A stretch of DNA of 64,000 bases from NCBI GenBank assembly GCA_021292165.1, contig CM037880.1, positions 182,363,085 to 182,427,084 of the forward strand. Reading direction: 5' to 3'. The notes beneath the pieces were generated by a model, which saw nothing but the letters and a program-made list of their open reading frames with translations, had not been told where the DNA came from and searched no databases. Below, piece after piece: positions 1 to 13,200 of the stretch (position 1 is the stretch's first letter; each line of letters begins with the position of its first letter). The translations under genes were made by a program, and so were the position numbers. This stretch comes from Shinisaurus crocodilurus (taxonomy: Eukaryota; Chordata; Lepidosauria; Squamata; Shinisauridae).

Positions 1-246
1 GTCGCTCGCAAGTAGGCTGGGCCGCCGGGCGGGCCTAGCAGTGCGAGGGGCGTGGCGCGAGTAGCTGGACTGGGCTCATTAGAAAAAAGAAAGAAAAAAA
101 GGTGGCGCTGCTGGGCGGAAATGTAATGGGGGAAGGCCTAGGAATGCAAAGTGGGCGACGAGGGGGAGGTGCTGGGAAGCACGGAGGATGGTGGGGTTGG
201 GGGCGGGAGGGTTGGCGGAGGGGGGCCTGGTTCCCTCGCACCGGGG

Positions 247-254
247 CTATATAG
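247..254 (+). promoter_or_regulatory. Candidate TATA box
   Basis: CTATATAG lies in an otherwise GC-rich sequence about 740 bp upstream of the RDH10 ATG. It is the only good TATA match in the upstream kilobase. The ATG at 274 lies only 26 bp downstream, so it is probably at or before the start site and not in the mRNA. Confidence 0.45.
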
Positions 255-815
255 AGCTCCGAGCGGTGGGAAAATGCTCACTTTCAGGCGAGAGGTGTTG
301 GGTGCTGGCGCAGCCGCAAGGCAAAAGGGACAGGTAGGGTTGGGGAGTGCGGCGCGTAACAGCAGCAGCTCAGCCTTTTCTGCGTTTCCCCCTTGAGCTG
401 TGAGGGTGCCAGCAGCAGAACGCCCCTTTGCTTGAGCCAAGTGGTGAGTGTGAGAGAGAAGAAGGGGGTGTTATTAGACGAGGGCACTGGCTGGTGGCAG
501 CAGCAGCAGCGTCTTCCGTGGAAACTTGTTCTCTGCACTCATTAAACTTGCCGGACTCCCTAACCGAGCCGCGGTGGGTTTGGCTTCGCCTCCGCAGGGT
601 CAGGCTGGTCATTAGGTAGCAGGACGCAGAGATTGGCTCTTCCCTTCCGTGCCCGTAGCAAGAAACCGCCGCCGAGGGCTTCTTGGCACCCTGAGAAAAG
701 CGGCTTTTTGCTCTGAGGCGCCCGCTGAGGTCCCGGCCAGGTGCCCTCAGGCGGGCTAAGAGGCTTGGCCAGTGGGTAGGTGACTCGTGCCTGAGGAAGC
801 TGTTTCTGCCTGGCT

Positions 816-842
816 ATGCTTTGGCGCGCTGCTCCTCATTGA
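816..842 (+). other. Short upstream ORF in the RDH10 5' UTR
   Basis: ATG at 816 opens an 8-codon frame (MLWRAAPH) and stops with TGA at 840-842, 149 nt before the main ATG. Between the TATA-like box and the main start, the only ATGs are this one and the one at 274. If the mRNA starts near 280, this would be its only upstream start. Effects on translation are inferred. Confidence 0.4.
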
Positions 843-991
843 ATTGCTGAGGCGGCGCTCGCTGGATTTCGGTGCAGGGAACCCAGAAAGTAGCCTGTTA
901 GTGCCCGCAGCCGTTAAACGGGGCTTGCAAGTTGGTTGCTGCCGCATCTGCTCAGTCGCCCGCCTCCCGCCCAAGGGAGCCGCCCGCAGCC

Positions 992-1283
992 ATGAACATC
1001 ATCCTGGAATTCTTCGTCGTCACCTTCAAGGTCCTCTGGGCGTTCGTGGTGGCCGCCGCCAAATGGCTCATGCGCCCCAAGGAGAAGAGCGTGGCGGGGC
1101 AGGTGTGCCTGATCACCGGGGCTGGCAGTGGGCTGGGCCGGCTCTTCGCGCTGGAGTTTGCCCGCCGCCGAGCACGCTTGGTGCTGTGGGACATCAACAC
1201 TCAGAGCAACGAGGAGACGGCGGGCATGGTGCGGCACATCTACCGAGAGGTCTCCGAAGAAGCCGTGGTCGCTGCTCAGAAAG
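992..1283 (+). CDS. RDH10: RDH10 coding exon 1
   Basis: Encodes residues 1-97 plus the first base of codon 98: the N-terminal hydrophobic anchor, the TGAGSGLG dinucleotide-binding loop and the stretch [16 protein letters not shown]. The Kozak context is GCAGCC before ATG. The donor is AAAG then GTAAAG at 1284. In the unspliced reading the frame runs on into the intron to 1402, which is not coding. Confidence 0.96.
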
Positions 1284-4200
1284 GTAAAGTGTTGTTCGCG
1301 TGCGTGCACACTCTCCATTTCTGGCGACCACAAGAGCCGGGAGAAGCGCCAGATTCTTCAGTAATGAATAATAATGGAGAATCAAGTGCCTCTTTCTTCT
1401 AAGTAAGAAAAGCGAGGTGTATACGGAAACACCTATGATACATTAAAATAAAGTGCACCGGTGGGGCGGAGGAGATTAAACGCTTCAGGGGCCGCATAGG
1501 CAAAACTATTGCCTCATTGATCTTGTTCTTGAACAGACCCTTCCTGCTGCACTTCGACAAACGACTATTTAGGATTAACTTTCAATCCTGTTTTGTTTGT
1601 TTTAAAGCAAAAAGATGGTACTAGTCAGGGCAATATGGGAAGGCAATGTAAGGAGACAGTTCACCCTTATAAGGTGCTTTTCAGGAGAAGAGATCTCTGC
1701 AAGTTGCTTAAGAGTGGGGAGGATCAATAACTTGCACTATTATTTTGTAACCTTTTCCAGATGCACTTTACCTGCATTCTTATCAAGGGCTGCTGAATTA
1801 AAAGGTTTCTCCTATCACAAAAAAAAGTGTTGAAAACACAAGGGCCATCTTTCAAATCATGACCCTTGGGAAATATTCTCCATGCTCGCCACCCAAGAAG
1901 TTCAGAAAGGGATATGATCATTCTTTCCTAAGGCAGAGATTTGCACACTAGAAGCAATCGTTGCTATCTTGGACTCAGAAAATGCCAGGCTAGACTCGAA
2001 TTGAAGAAGTTCATCTGCATTGATGTTTTTGGTTGGGGTGGGCTATAATTTTACATTGTTTCTAGATAGGAGTGTGAGCAAACACATAAGAATCTAGGAA
2101 ATCAAAGTAAATAATCCCAGGTGGCAGGGAGAGGGAGAATAGCCTGAATGTTTAGTAGGCTCTGCCCTTTTTCTCTACCTATTTGATATATATTTTGGAA
2201 ACATAATGAGATGAGCAATAATGCTTTTCAGTAGCATTAATAGGATCATTATATAGAGGTAGCAAAGAAGGTCTGCAAATTAGAATGAGTGTGTCTGGAA
2301 AAACAGCAGTCTGTAAATGGTGAAATGTGAATGCTCTTAAGTGCCTATTGTGTGGAAATCTGGGTTGAGGGTTGTAGGAGTTGGACAGTATAATTAATGT
2401 GGAAAGGATGGTTTGGCACTTCTATTTAAGGTGCAATGTGCAATCCCATGTATATTTAGACAGAAAAGGGTCCTACAACTCCCAGCATTCCCCAGCCAGC
2501 ATGAATGCTGGGACTTGTAGGACTTTTTCCTGTCTAAACATATAGGATTGCGCCCTTAATCTACCATAGTGCAAACCATCTTAAACAAGTCTGCTTAGAA
2601 GTAACTCCATTGACTTCAGTGGAGCTTACTCCCAAGTAAGTGGGTGTAGCATTGCAGCTATGTGGTGAACACTACTTCAGCACTAGTTACACTAGTTTCT
2701 ATTATGCCTCATTTAGCACATGTGCACCATTTAAATCAGTTAAAATTGAGTACTTCTATTTGAAAACCTATTAAGGCTGCAGTGCTATTCACACTTGAGG
2801 GTGAATCACTGAACTCAATAAGACTTCTTTCTGAGTAAATATGCATTGGCTCAGGCTGCATGTTTTCGTTCCCATTGATCTCAAATTCAAATATTCCAGC
2901 TGAAGTGGTTTGTGGATTGAGTTGTCTGTTCTGTTCGGATTAGTGTTGATCTACTCAGTGGCCCTACCATCTTCCATTGGGCATCAGTATATTATAACTG
3001 AAAATAAACTCTGCAGGGTTTGATACCTTTTTGTCTTGGCACGTAGTATCCTGTCCCAATTTCCTGCATCTTTTGGGAACTGGGGACAACAAAATCTGAC
3101 AAGTGGGTAGATTAACAGTTGGTTCTTATTTCCTGATATGTAAATATTGAACAATGCCTCTAATTAGACTCCTTCCCTCTTCTTTGCTTCTCTGGATTCC
3201 TGTAAGCAGCTGGGCATGGTGAAGAAGTACTACCTCACTACAACCTGCAAGTTCACACATATACTTGCGACGTGAGCAAGAGAGAGAATGTATACACAAC
3301 TGCTGAGAGAGTCCGCAAGGAGGTTGGTGAAGTCTCGGTCCTGGTTAACAACGCTGGTGTGGTTTCTGGCCACCATCTCCTGGAATGTCCCGATGAACTC
3401 ATCGAGAGGACCATGATGGTTAACTGCCATGCACACTTCTGGGTAAATATCCTTAGTTCCAAATCAGTAGCTGTGTGGGTCTGCTGTAGCAAAAATAAAG
3501 AGCAAAAACAATTTATTATGGCAAAAGTTTTCATGCAGCTGATGTGGATGAAATTTCACGAAAGCTTATACCATAATAAATTCGCTAGTCTGAGATGCCA
3601 TAAAACTCTTTGTTTATAATTATTTCTGCTACTACATCCAATTTCTTGTCTGGCCCTTATCCATAAAATGAAATTACTACTTTTTAAAAAAAATCTGCAG
3701 CCAATTCTTCCTTTAGGGCTGCATGTGTATTTTATGTTTCTATCATTACATCATTGTGCCTTCTATTTTGTTTGTCATCTGACTCAGTGAGCCTGATCCA
3801 GAGAACATTAGTGTGAAATGTTCAAGTGAAAACGTTTTAGTCACAACTAACTGGTCCTTTTGAATTGTATAAAATGTTAGCCTAAGTTAAGTCCAGTTCA
3901 TTTCAATGGGTCTACTCTTAGTAGGACTAACATTGAATACATTCCACTGATTTCAATAGGACTTGAGTGTGACTTTCTCTGGATCAGAGCCGCTAGTATA
4001 GAGACATCAGTGGACCTTCTTGTACAGGTAATATATGGAATGTAATCACTTTGTCATGCACAATACCATCAAAAGTGTATAATAGCCTTTAAATTGGGAA
4101 TTAGTTCTCCTTTTGAATGACTTCATGTTGCTGTCTCTTTAGAAGTTTCAGTATATTTAGTGTGTTATGACAGGAAGGTTTTTTAAAATCTAAACTTTAA

Positions 4201-7200
4201 AAAACCAACTTCATAGTCTAGCTCATTTATCTAATTGAAACTGACTCCAAAAAAAGTCTTTATCTTGAACATATGAAGCTGCCTTACATGAACTGAGACC
4301 ATTGGTCTACCAAACCCAGTGTTTTCTGTTGACTGGTTGCAGCTGTCCAAAGCAGAAGTATTTCCCAGTCTTGCTATCCATCATGGAGCTGTGGATCTTT
4401 CCTCTCAATCTTGACTATCTGTAATGACCCTTCTGCTGTACTAGCTCTTAACAGTTTAAAGTATCTACCGTATGTAGACTTTGAGCAAGTATTGTTTTCA
4501 TTGCTGAGAGTGTAATTCTATGTATGTTTTAGTTTGAATTAAATCTCGCTTTGTGCAGTGGGGCTTACTCCCAGGTAAGTGTATATACCAGCCTCCCCCA
4601 GCCTGGTGCCCTCCAGATGTATTGAGCTATATCTCCCCTCATCCCAATCAGAATGGCCAATGGTCATGCAGGTTGGGCATAATGTGAGTTGTAGTCCAAC
4701 ACATCTGGAGGCTGCTAGGTTGGGGAAAGCTGGTGTATAGAATTGCAGCCTAAAGCATGCTGGGTGATGCAGTTCTACAGAGAGAATCATGTGGTTAGTC
4801 TCCCTCCTCTGCTTATATCAACACATGTTCTGAAAAGCATAATTTGCACTGCTGCCTGGCTACACTCAGAATTATTTGCTTGAACAATGTTATCAAATCT
4901 ACTTCAGAGTCCATTGAAGAGTAGGCACAGTGACAATTCCAGCATCCGTAGTGTTGAAATACTTTGCATATTCTATGTTGCTGAGACTTTTAGTATTTGC
5001 TGAGCCTATCTTAAGATAGAATAGAATACTGGTTCATGGCCCCTTATGTCAAGCATACCTTTTAGATCCATACCGCATACTGTTGAGTGAGTTAAAGAAT
5101 GATCTGAAAGAAGAGCCAGTTTCAGCACACACTAGTTGGATAATTCAGAGGATCTTGTCTTGAGTTATTTTCTAAGTAGAATGTACTTAGAGGTTTTTTA
5201 TGCATGAATGAAGTGTATATATCCAGTTCACATTCCTAAAAGTATAGAAGTTTGCTAACTTGGTAAATGTGTACTTGCAGCATAACTGTAAAATTTAGAG
5301 TTCTTGGAAATTTTGTCACTTATGACATCATTGCCATTAAAATATGGGAGGATCCTGGACTAGCCAGCTGTTCTTGCCTCAGGCATCTGAATCAACAGTT
5401 ATTTACAACATTGTATGTTATAAGGAATAATTTAAAAATCCTGAAGTAACAACAGAAAGCAAACAGTGGGGTAAATCAAAGTTACATGAACTGACATGCT
5501 CAGACAATGGAAGTTTCCTCCCCATGAAGCCCCCTCCACATACCCCAATCTGCTCTGGAAGGCCCCCAATCCACAAGAGCAGGGTGCATGGGAGGGCTCC
5601 AGGGGTAAGGGGAATTCATTCCACTGACAGAAGGACACCATTTGACCCAGTGTAATTCTCTGCATGTTTACTGAAAAGTCCCATTCTGTTCAATAGGGCT
5701 TACTTCCTACTAAGTATATATAGGATCGCAGCTATGCAGCTCAATCCTATGCATGTTTACTGAGATGTTAGTCCCAATGAATTCAGTGGAGCTTTCTCTC
5801 AAGTAAGTGTATTTAGGATTACAGTCTTAAGTCATGTTTTAGAAATCCTTTTGCTACTCCTCTTAAAACTGTTCAAGCTCTTCCCCCACTTTGAAGTACG
5901 TACTGCTCTGGAGCTGTCACTATTTGTTTTGTTTGAACTAGAATGGCCCAGTACCACTTTTAGAACTGCACTAAACAAGTCCAGACTTTGCCTTGCAGAC
6001 TTTGTGCAGTTTCAAGGAGCAGCCCACAACTTCTGTACTTAAATGAAGATGTCCTCTTTTGAACTTCATTTACAAAGAAATTATTTTCTTCTGGGGATGC
6101 TTAAGCTATTCTTGTTTTTCCAGCCCAAAATAACAAGAGTACGCTTGCTGGTTACCAAAACGTAGATGAACAACATAAATATCCAAAGACGAAATGTGAA
6201 CCATTAACATCTGTAACTGATGTAAATCAATCTGAATGTTATTTTGTTCTAGCATCTTTAGCGTGCCTTTTATTGAGTCTCATGCATCCTAACCAAAAAA
6301 AAAAAAATCCTGACTCCATGCTTGTCCAAGTTATGGTCTTAATTCTGAAAAAGTTGGATCATGTTGAAGTCTCATTTTGAAATTTTTTGGACAAGTTAGT
6401 TGAAAGTAATTTGACTTAAGGCCAACTAACTTTCTATAGATCAGTGCTAGTATCTAAGGGTTGTATCCAACTATGATCACTCCACTGATGGAAGCCCTTT
6501 GACAGCGGGCCAGAGAGGAAAGCTTTTTTTGTGATCCCCCTTCCGCTGCCCTCTGCACTAAATATGCTCCGAATCACCTAGAGGAGATTTTGGGGTGGCA
6601 TAGGGGTTGCAGTGAGAAGGGGGAATTGCAGAAAATCAGATGGCTTCCTTCAGCAGAGTTTCCTCAAGTGGATATGTTGCTCCAAATCTAGTTACAGTAT
6701 CTAGTTCATCATGAAGAGTACTGTTCAAATACTTAAGAAAAAATGTATTTATACTTCTCAGATGACACTAAACTTTATAAGGGATCTGTTCATAACATGG
6801 AAACATACCTTCAGCATTTATATATAAAGACATCTTACCCTTCCCTTGTGTCAAGGTAAATATTGTCCTGAATGCCATGTGGGTCATACTTGGAGCCCAT
6901 GTGTCTTCGGCAACCAAGCCTGTTTAGGACAAAAAACTTATTCCAAATTCAATGTAGTTAAATGCTGGTAGTACATGTATGTGTTTTATTTCCAAACCAA
7001 TAAATGTTTCACTCTACAAATCTCTACCTAACCAATGCAAAGAAACTGAAATAGTCAGTACTTCACATTGCACATAGTTAAACTATAGAGTTCACTACCA
7101 TGAGATGTAGTGATGGTCACCAAAAGGGGACTGGACAAATTCCTGGAGGATAAGGCTATATGCTTCTCCAGCATCAAAAGCAGTATGCTTATGTATACCA

Positions 7201-10200
7201 GTTGCTGGGGAACATGGGCGGGAGGGTGCTGTTGCATTCATGTTCTGCTTGTCAGTTTCCCATGGGCAGCTGGTTGGCCACTGTGTGACTAAAATACTGG
7301 ACTAGATGGACCTTGGTCTGATCCAGCATGACTTCGTATGTTCATAGACCTGGTTCTCACGATCAAAATAAGCCATGGTACCCAGGCACAGCTTGTCATG
7401 TTGTCCGAGCCCGAGCACCATGACTTGGGGGGGGGGGGACACAACCCTCCAATAACCCTACAACAACCCATGGGTGGTGATTATGGAAAATGCACCTGGC
7501 ACACACCACGATTTAAATAAGCCACGGTGGCTTATTTTGACTGTGCAAATTGGGCCAAAGTTGGTAAGAGCCTATAAGTAACTTTGTCATCACAGCATTG
7601 ATACTCCATATTCAGTATGCACACTTGCTATTTTTGATGCTGGCTTTTCCAGTCCGTTGAACTTGGTGAAATGGAACAGTGGCCACTTACTGGGATTGCT
7701 TGTTTCTGCTATAATCAAGAAATGGCAAACCTCTTTGAGGCATGGTGAGGGAGCAGCTATCGAATACTCTTTTCATATGTGCATCTGAGTCATCTACACA
7801 ATTGACAAACACCGCCTCTCTTGGTGAATACGATTCCAAATCAGGTTGCTGTTGACCCACATGATAAAACTTGCAATGCAAATAACAACAAATTCTAGCA
7901 AAAATTATCCATTAACACCACTTTTAGTGATAAAACTTGCAATGCAAATAACAACAAATTCTAGCAAAAATTATCCATTAACACCACTTTTAGTGCTATA
8001 GAAGAAAATATATATCATGCTATGCTATGACTAAAGCAGACTATAGAAGAGAAGGATATTTTTGTAGGAGGGAAGGGAGTGCAAGAGTCCTTGGTATGCT
8101 CCTGATCTCCTAACCTGCCATTTATGGAAACATTTAGGCTGAGCTAAAAATAGCTTTGAAATGTCATGTATATGTCTACCATATTTAGAGTGTGCACGTT
8201 GCTCTTTATTCCTTCCAGAGCAAACTTAAGATGATGCCAGGCAAGATTAATTTTAATAGTATTATAGACTGTTCTGTGTATATACAGAAAGATCTTGTCC
8301 TATATTAGTACAACTGCTCCTCCTATATTTTAGTACAACTGTTTGACTAAAGGCATATGCTGGTGTTGATGATAGATGGTGGTTCCATTCTCTACAAAAG
8401 TCTAAATATAGACCAACTGGCTCTTCAGCAGAGGGAGCTTGCTTATAAGTACCGGTACTCCCTCAATATCTTGTAGGCCCTTGTCTTATCAAAGTTCATC
8501 ATTTAGGACAACTAAGGGCACAATCCTATGCATGTTCAGGCAGAAAAAGTCCTCCAACTCCCAGTATTCCCCAGCCAGCCATGCTGGCTGGGAAATGCTG
8601 GGAGTTGGAGGACTTTTTTTCTATCTAAACGTGCATAGGATTGCACCCTATAGTTATATTGAAAATGGATCTAATTAAACCTTACTCCCCCTTCCCCATG
8701 TGTATTATTTTCTGTTTCTTCCTGTCCCCCACCCTATCCTAAGCTCCATTTCTTTAAATTATAAAGTAATATGAGCTTGGGGCAATTGATCTTACCCACA
8801 GTTATGTTTTTGTTTTCTAAATAGTTTGCTTGTTTTTGCCCAGATCTCCCATCAAATATATTTGATCCTTGACTTAATTTGAACTATTAATCTTTAAGAG
8901 ATGCCACAAAGTTGTTGGCGACTACTTTGTCAATGTGAAGACTTGGAATAGGAAAGGAGGACTATGAAAGTTTGGCATGGGCATAAAAGAAACTGGGGTT
9001 TTTTTAAAATTAAAGTTGAACTTAGAAATATTTTGATAGTTACTTATAATCTTGGTAGTGGAGCAGTTGGTGCCCAGTACTCCAAATCGGTGGTAAACTA
9101 GCTCAGATGTCAAGTACTAGAATGGAAATGGAAGTCCAAATGCATAACATCTCCATATGTGAATTGAAAGAGGAGTAAGCCACTCAGTTCAACTTTTTCT
9201 CTTTGGCCTGAAGGTCTTGGCTTTAACTTCTTAACTATTAAGTTACTTGCATTGAAAGTGCTGATCATTGGAAGCTCTGCTCAAAGCAAAGGACATACTC
9301 ATGGCTTGTGTATTTCCTTATCCCTCAGTTTAACTCCTAATTCAAAACATCCTATACCTACTGTTCCCTATACATACACATAACTTTAAAAAGCTATTCT
9401 GTTTTTCTACTGGTTCAGAGTACTTGGAGATCAATTAGTTTACAAAAGATTGGGTTTAGTTTACACACGTAACATCTGTAAAACCTGCTCTGTCTTTATG
9501 GTTTTCTTCGTGAAAGATAACTTTCATCTAGGCGTACATGTACACATGAAACTGCCTTATCCCAAGTGAGATGATTGGTTTGTCTACCTAGCCCAGTATT
9601 GTCTACTATGGCTGCCAGAATGACTCTTCAAGGTCTCAGGCAGAGGTCTTCCCCAGCCCTGTTAACCAAGATCCTTTCACTGGAAATGCCAAAATTGAAC
9701 CTGGGATTATTGCATGCCAACTGGGGATAGTCTGAATAAGGTAGTAATCTTCAAATTTAAACTGGGTATGGCTTTATAGCAGGGATGGGTAACATGTGGG
9801 CCACATGCAGCCATCACCGTTCCCCACTGCCACCAAAATTCATGGTGGAAAAACCTTGACGGTTGGCCACTGAAAGTTGGCAGCCTACAGTAGCCAAATC
9901 TTGATTATTCTGAAGCAAGATTTGGTAGTTTTAGGCATCTGTAGCAGTAGCAAACCACTACAGAAGCCTAAAATGACTAAATCTCTGTTCAAAATAAGCC
10001 AGATTTGGCTGTATGAGCTGTTTGCCAGTGGAGGGTTCTTTTCTGGCGTGGCCCATGGGGAGGATTTCAGGGTGCAAAAATGGCCTCCAGGCCCCCCACA
10101 GTTGCCCACCCCCCTGCTTTATAGAAATTTGATGGCTATCACTACATCTTTATCACATCCCCGTGTCCCCCACCCCACTGCAAACATGCCATTTTTCTAA

Positions 10201-13200
10201 GCTAGAAAACACTGGATGTTGTAATCTTTCCTCATAGAGGAGTTGCTCCAGCCCATTGATCATTTTCATTGCCTTTTTCTCTACATTTTCCAGCTGTACA
10301 ATATCTATTTTGAGGTGTGGTGACCAGAATTATTCCAAGTGTGGTTGCTCCATAGATTTGTATAAAGGCATTATGATATTGGCATTTTTATTTTTTATTC
10401 CTTTCCCAACATAGAATTTGTTTTGATTTTTTGCCCCAATGTGCATCACTGCAATGGTTCGCATTGAACCACATTTGCTGTTTGGGTGCCCATTCTTCCA
10501 GTCCGGAGAGATCTTTTTGCAGTGTTTTCGCTGTCCCTTTTTTGTTTTAACCAACCTAAATAATTTGGTGGCATCTGCAAACTTGGTCACCTCGCTGCTC
10601 GCCCCTAACTCCATATAATTTATGAACAAGTTAAAGAGCACCAGTCCCAATAAGGATTCTTGGGCGATCCCACTGTTCATGTCCCTCTATTGGAAGAACT
10701 GTCTATTCCTACTCTTTAACCAGTTACTGATCCCTAAGTGGACCTCTCCTCTTATTTCATAACTACTAAGTTTGTTCAGGAGCCTTTGGTGAGGGACTGT
10801 GTCAAAAGCCTCTTGGCAGTCCAAGTAAAAATGCCTACGGATCACCCGTATCTGCATGCTTATTGATGCTCTCTAAAAGGTTAGTAAGAGAGGACTTACT
10901 TTTGCAGAAGCCATGTTGATTCTTCTTCAGCAAGACTTAGTAGCACTTAGGGTGGTTGAACCCTAATGGTGTAAAAACATTAAAATCCAACAAATCAATT
11001 AATCAGCAAGCATAAACAGCAGTAAAGACGGAGACTGGCGCAGCCAATGAGACCAAACTGAAAAAAACCAAGCTCCCATCTCCAGAGGTAAAATTTGCAT
11101 TCTCTCCTAGGCTTCAGCCTTATGATACAGTAAATGAACAGGCAAGTAGTATGCCTTATTAACATTGCATGGTATACTCAGACCCTGCTTGCCATCAAGT
11201 CACATCATTTTGAAACAAATTGCCACAGGGACATGCTGTGGCATAAGTTTGTCAGCACTGTTTTTCTCTAGGGATGGGTAGGGAAGGAAGCTTACCCTGG
11301 GACCTTCTGCATTGTGACAAGGTCTTAACAGCTTGCGGTATCACTAAGATGCTTTTTTTTGGTGTACCTACTTTTTTAAAAACTTAAGCAAATTGTTCTC
11401 TGTTGTCTTGCATATGCTTGCATGCACTGATGCAGGCTTCCAATCTGGCATAAGGCTGCAGTTCTATACTTACTTGGTGTAAGCTTCCTTGAACTCAGTG
11501 GGTTTTACTTCTGAGTAGGCAAGTATAGGATTGCACAGTTAAGTTGAGAAGCAACACACTACTTTAAGTAGAAACATTTTTCCTTATTCTCATTAAGCTG
11601 GAAATTCTGCTGCTGTATGCAAATCTCTATCCTCTTAGAATTAGTTTCTAGTGTGAAATTTAATTTGCTCTGATGCTCATGGCTAGTTAGAGTACATGTG
11701 TGAACTATCAATATTGTATATCCTCTTGATTTACATTTCACGGAGTGGTTTTTTATGCATTTCCGAAGTGAACTTTCTTTGGTTTTGTCTCCTACTTGAG
11801 GGAGAAATCCACTCTATATTTGTATAATTATTACACTTGCCTTGCTTTCAGAACGTTAAAATTTGACTTTTGTTTTCCTAACCTTGCTTCATCTAAACAT
11901 GTCTATGCTCTGAAACGCCCATGGGGGTGGGGAACCCTCTGGAACATCATGGGAGGTGGTATTGGGGGGCTGCAGGGGAAAGAGGAATTGGAGAAAATTG
12001 CTGCCCTGCCCCCTTCTTCCAGAAGGAAGTCTTCACTGGATCCCAGTTCCATCTGCAAACAGAAGGAGCTGTCTGGATCTAACCCAATATACTGGGTCCT
12101 TTTCATTTCTACTGCTAACCAATACCTCAGAAACTAGAGGTATTCTGTGAAAGTGATGTATCTCCATCTGGAGTAGTGGCAGGGCTGGCCCAAGACATTC
12201 TGCTGCCCTAAGTGGATCAGCAAATGCACCACCACCACGGTGCATAGTTCCTAAGGCAGTGAAGTTATTTTGGCATCTGAAGCAGAAAATCCCACAAGCA
12301 TCTCTCCCCAGCAGTAAAAAAAGTACTATTATTGGGGTTGAATCCAACGTTAGTACTACTTGGAGTAAATCCATTGAAATGAACAGGACTTAAATTAGAC
12401 TAACATTGAATACAAACCATAATAAGTTCAATAACTTAAGGCGCAATCCATTGGGGATGCCCGTAAGCCTTTGAACCTGGATGATTATGGGCATCCTATG
12501 CAGGGCAGGAGGAGCACGGAGGCGAGCTTCACCTCTGCACTCCTCTCGCCCTGCAAATCAGTTCGGCCATCTAGCTGTGGTGCTTTGGACAGGGAGGGAA
12601 GGAGGCTGGAACACTGCTGCTTGAGAGAGCTGAAACACTGCTTGCTCTGTGTGGAAGGCCAAGGCTAGCACACAGACTACAATCTTTTCATTCAACACCA
12701 ACAGTGCTGCCGTTGTATCCTGGTGGACCTGGTCTCCTCCCCTCCCTGCCTCCCGGAACGCCCTCTTCACCCCTTCTCCGAGGTTGCTCTTACAACCTTG
12801 GAGGCACAGCCAACGTGGTTCTTTCCACGCCGGCTGCAAGGGGGGAGGGGGATCTGAGCATGGATCCCTAGCTCTGAGGTCAGAGCTCTTTTCCAGCCTC
12901 GGAGCTGGGAATCTGAATGATCCTATGGCCCTCTAGATGCTATCTAGGGGCCATAGGATCACTCTGTAAGAATCTACTTTCAGAACCCCCAAGATCAGTT
13001 GCCTGAGGCAACTGCCTCATTCTGCCTAATGGTAGGGCCAGCTAATGTTGTTAGTGGTGAAATTAAAAAATGGTTATGGTACCTCTTAAGTACACTTAAA
13101 AGGGGAAAGTGGGGGGGGGCGCTAACTAAGAGTAATGAAACTTGAGTTGGTGTCATGTAAAAAAAAAAAAGGTAGATATTTGCATTATTCATTTATTTCA

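Larger units (their letters stand above)
1..991 (+). promoter_or_regulatory. RDH10: RDH10 promoter and 5' UTR (CpG island)
   Basis: This GC-rich stretch with many CpG dinucleotides lies directly upstream of the RDH10 start codon, and the CpG-rich character continues through exon 1. GC-box-like runs occur in the first 60 bases. A TATA-like CTATATAG sits at 247-254, which would place a start site near 275-280 and give a 5' UTR of roughly 700 nt. No ATG is in frame with the coding region upstream of 992. The transcription start is inferred from the TATA-like box only; CpG-island promoters often use several dispersed starts. Confidence 0.7.
1284..3209 (+). other. RDH10: RDH10 intron 1 (phase 1)
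   Basis: 1926 bp, GT..AG. The first half shows no repeats I recognise. The second half holds a palindromic MITE (2430-2555) and two short foldback repeats (about 2571-2658 and 2777-2861). The acceptor tract ends TGTAAGCAG. Confidence 0.9.

Noticed and set aside
151..396. 81-codon open frame upstream of RDH10
   Set aside because: It lies in the GC-rich promoter, overlaps the TATA-like box and gives low-complexity Gly/Val-rich sequence. Only the part after the ATG at 274 could be a uORF, and that ATG is probably at or upstream of the transcription start.
932..1402. Longer reading of RDH10 exon 1
   Set aside because: It starts at a TTG and reads through the donor at 1284 into the intron. The family N-terminus begins at the ATG at 992.
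12471..12936. Overlapping GC-rich frames as a gene
   Set aside because: They lie inside a DNA element flanked by TTAA-type ends. Frames are open on both strands because of base composition.
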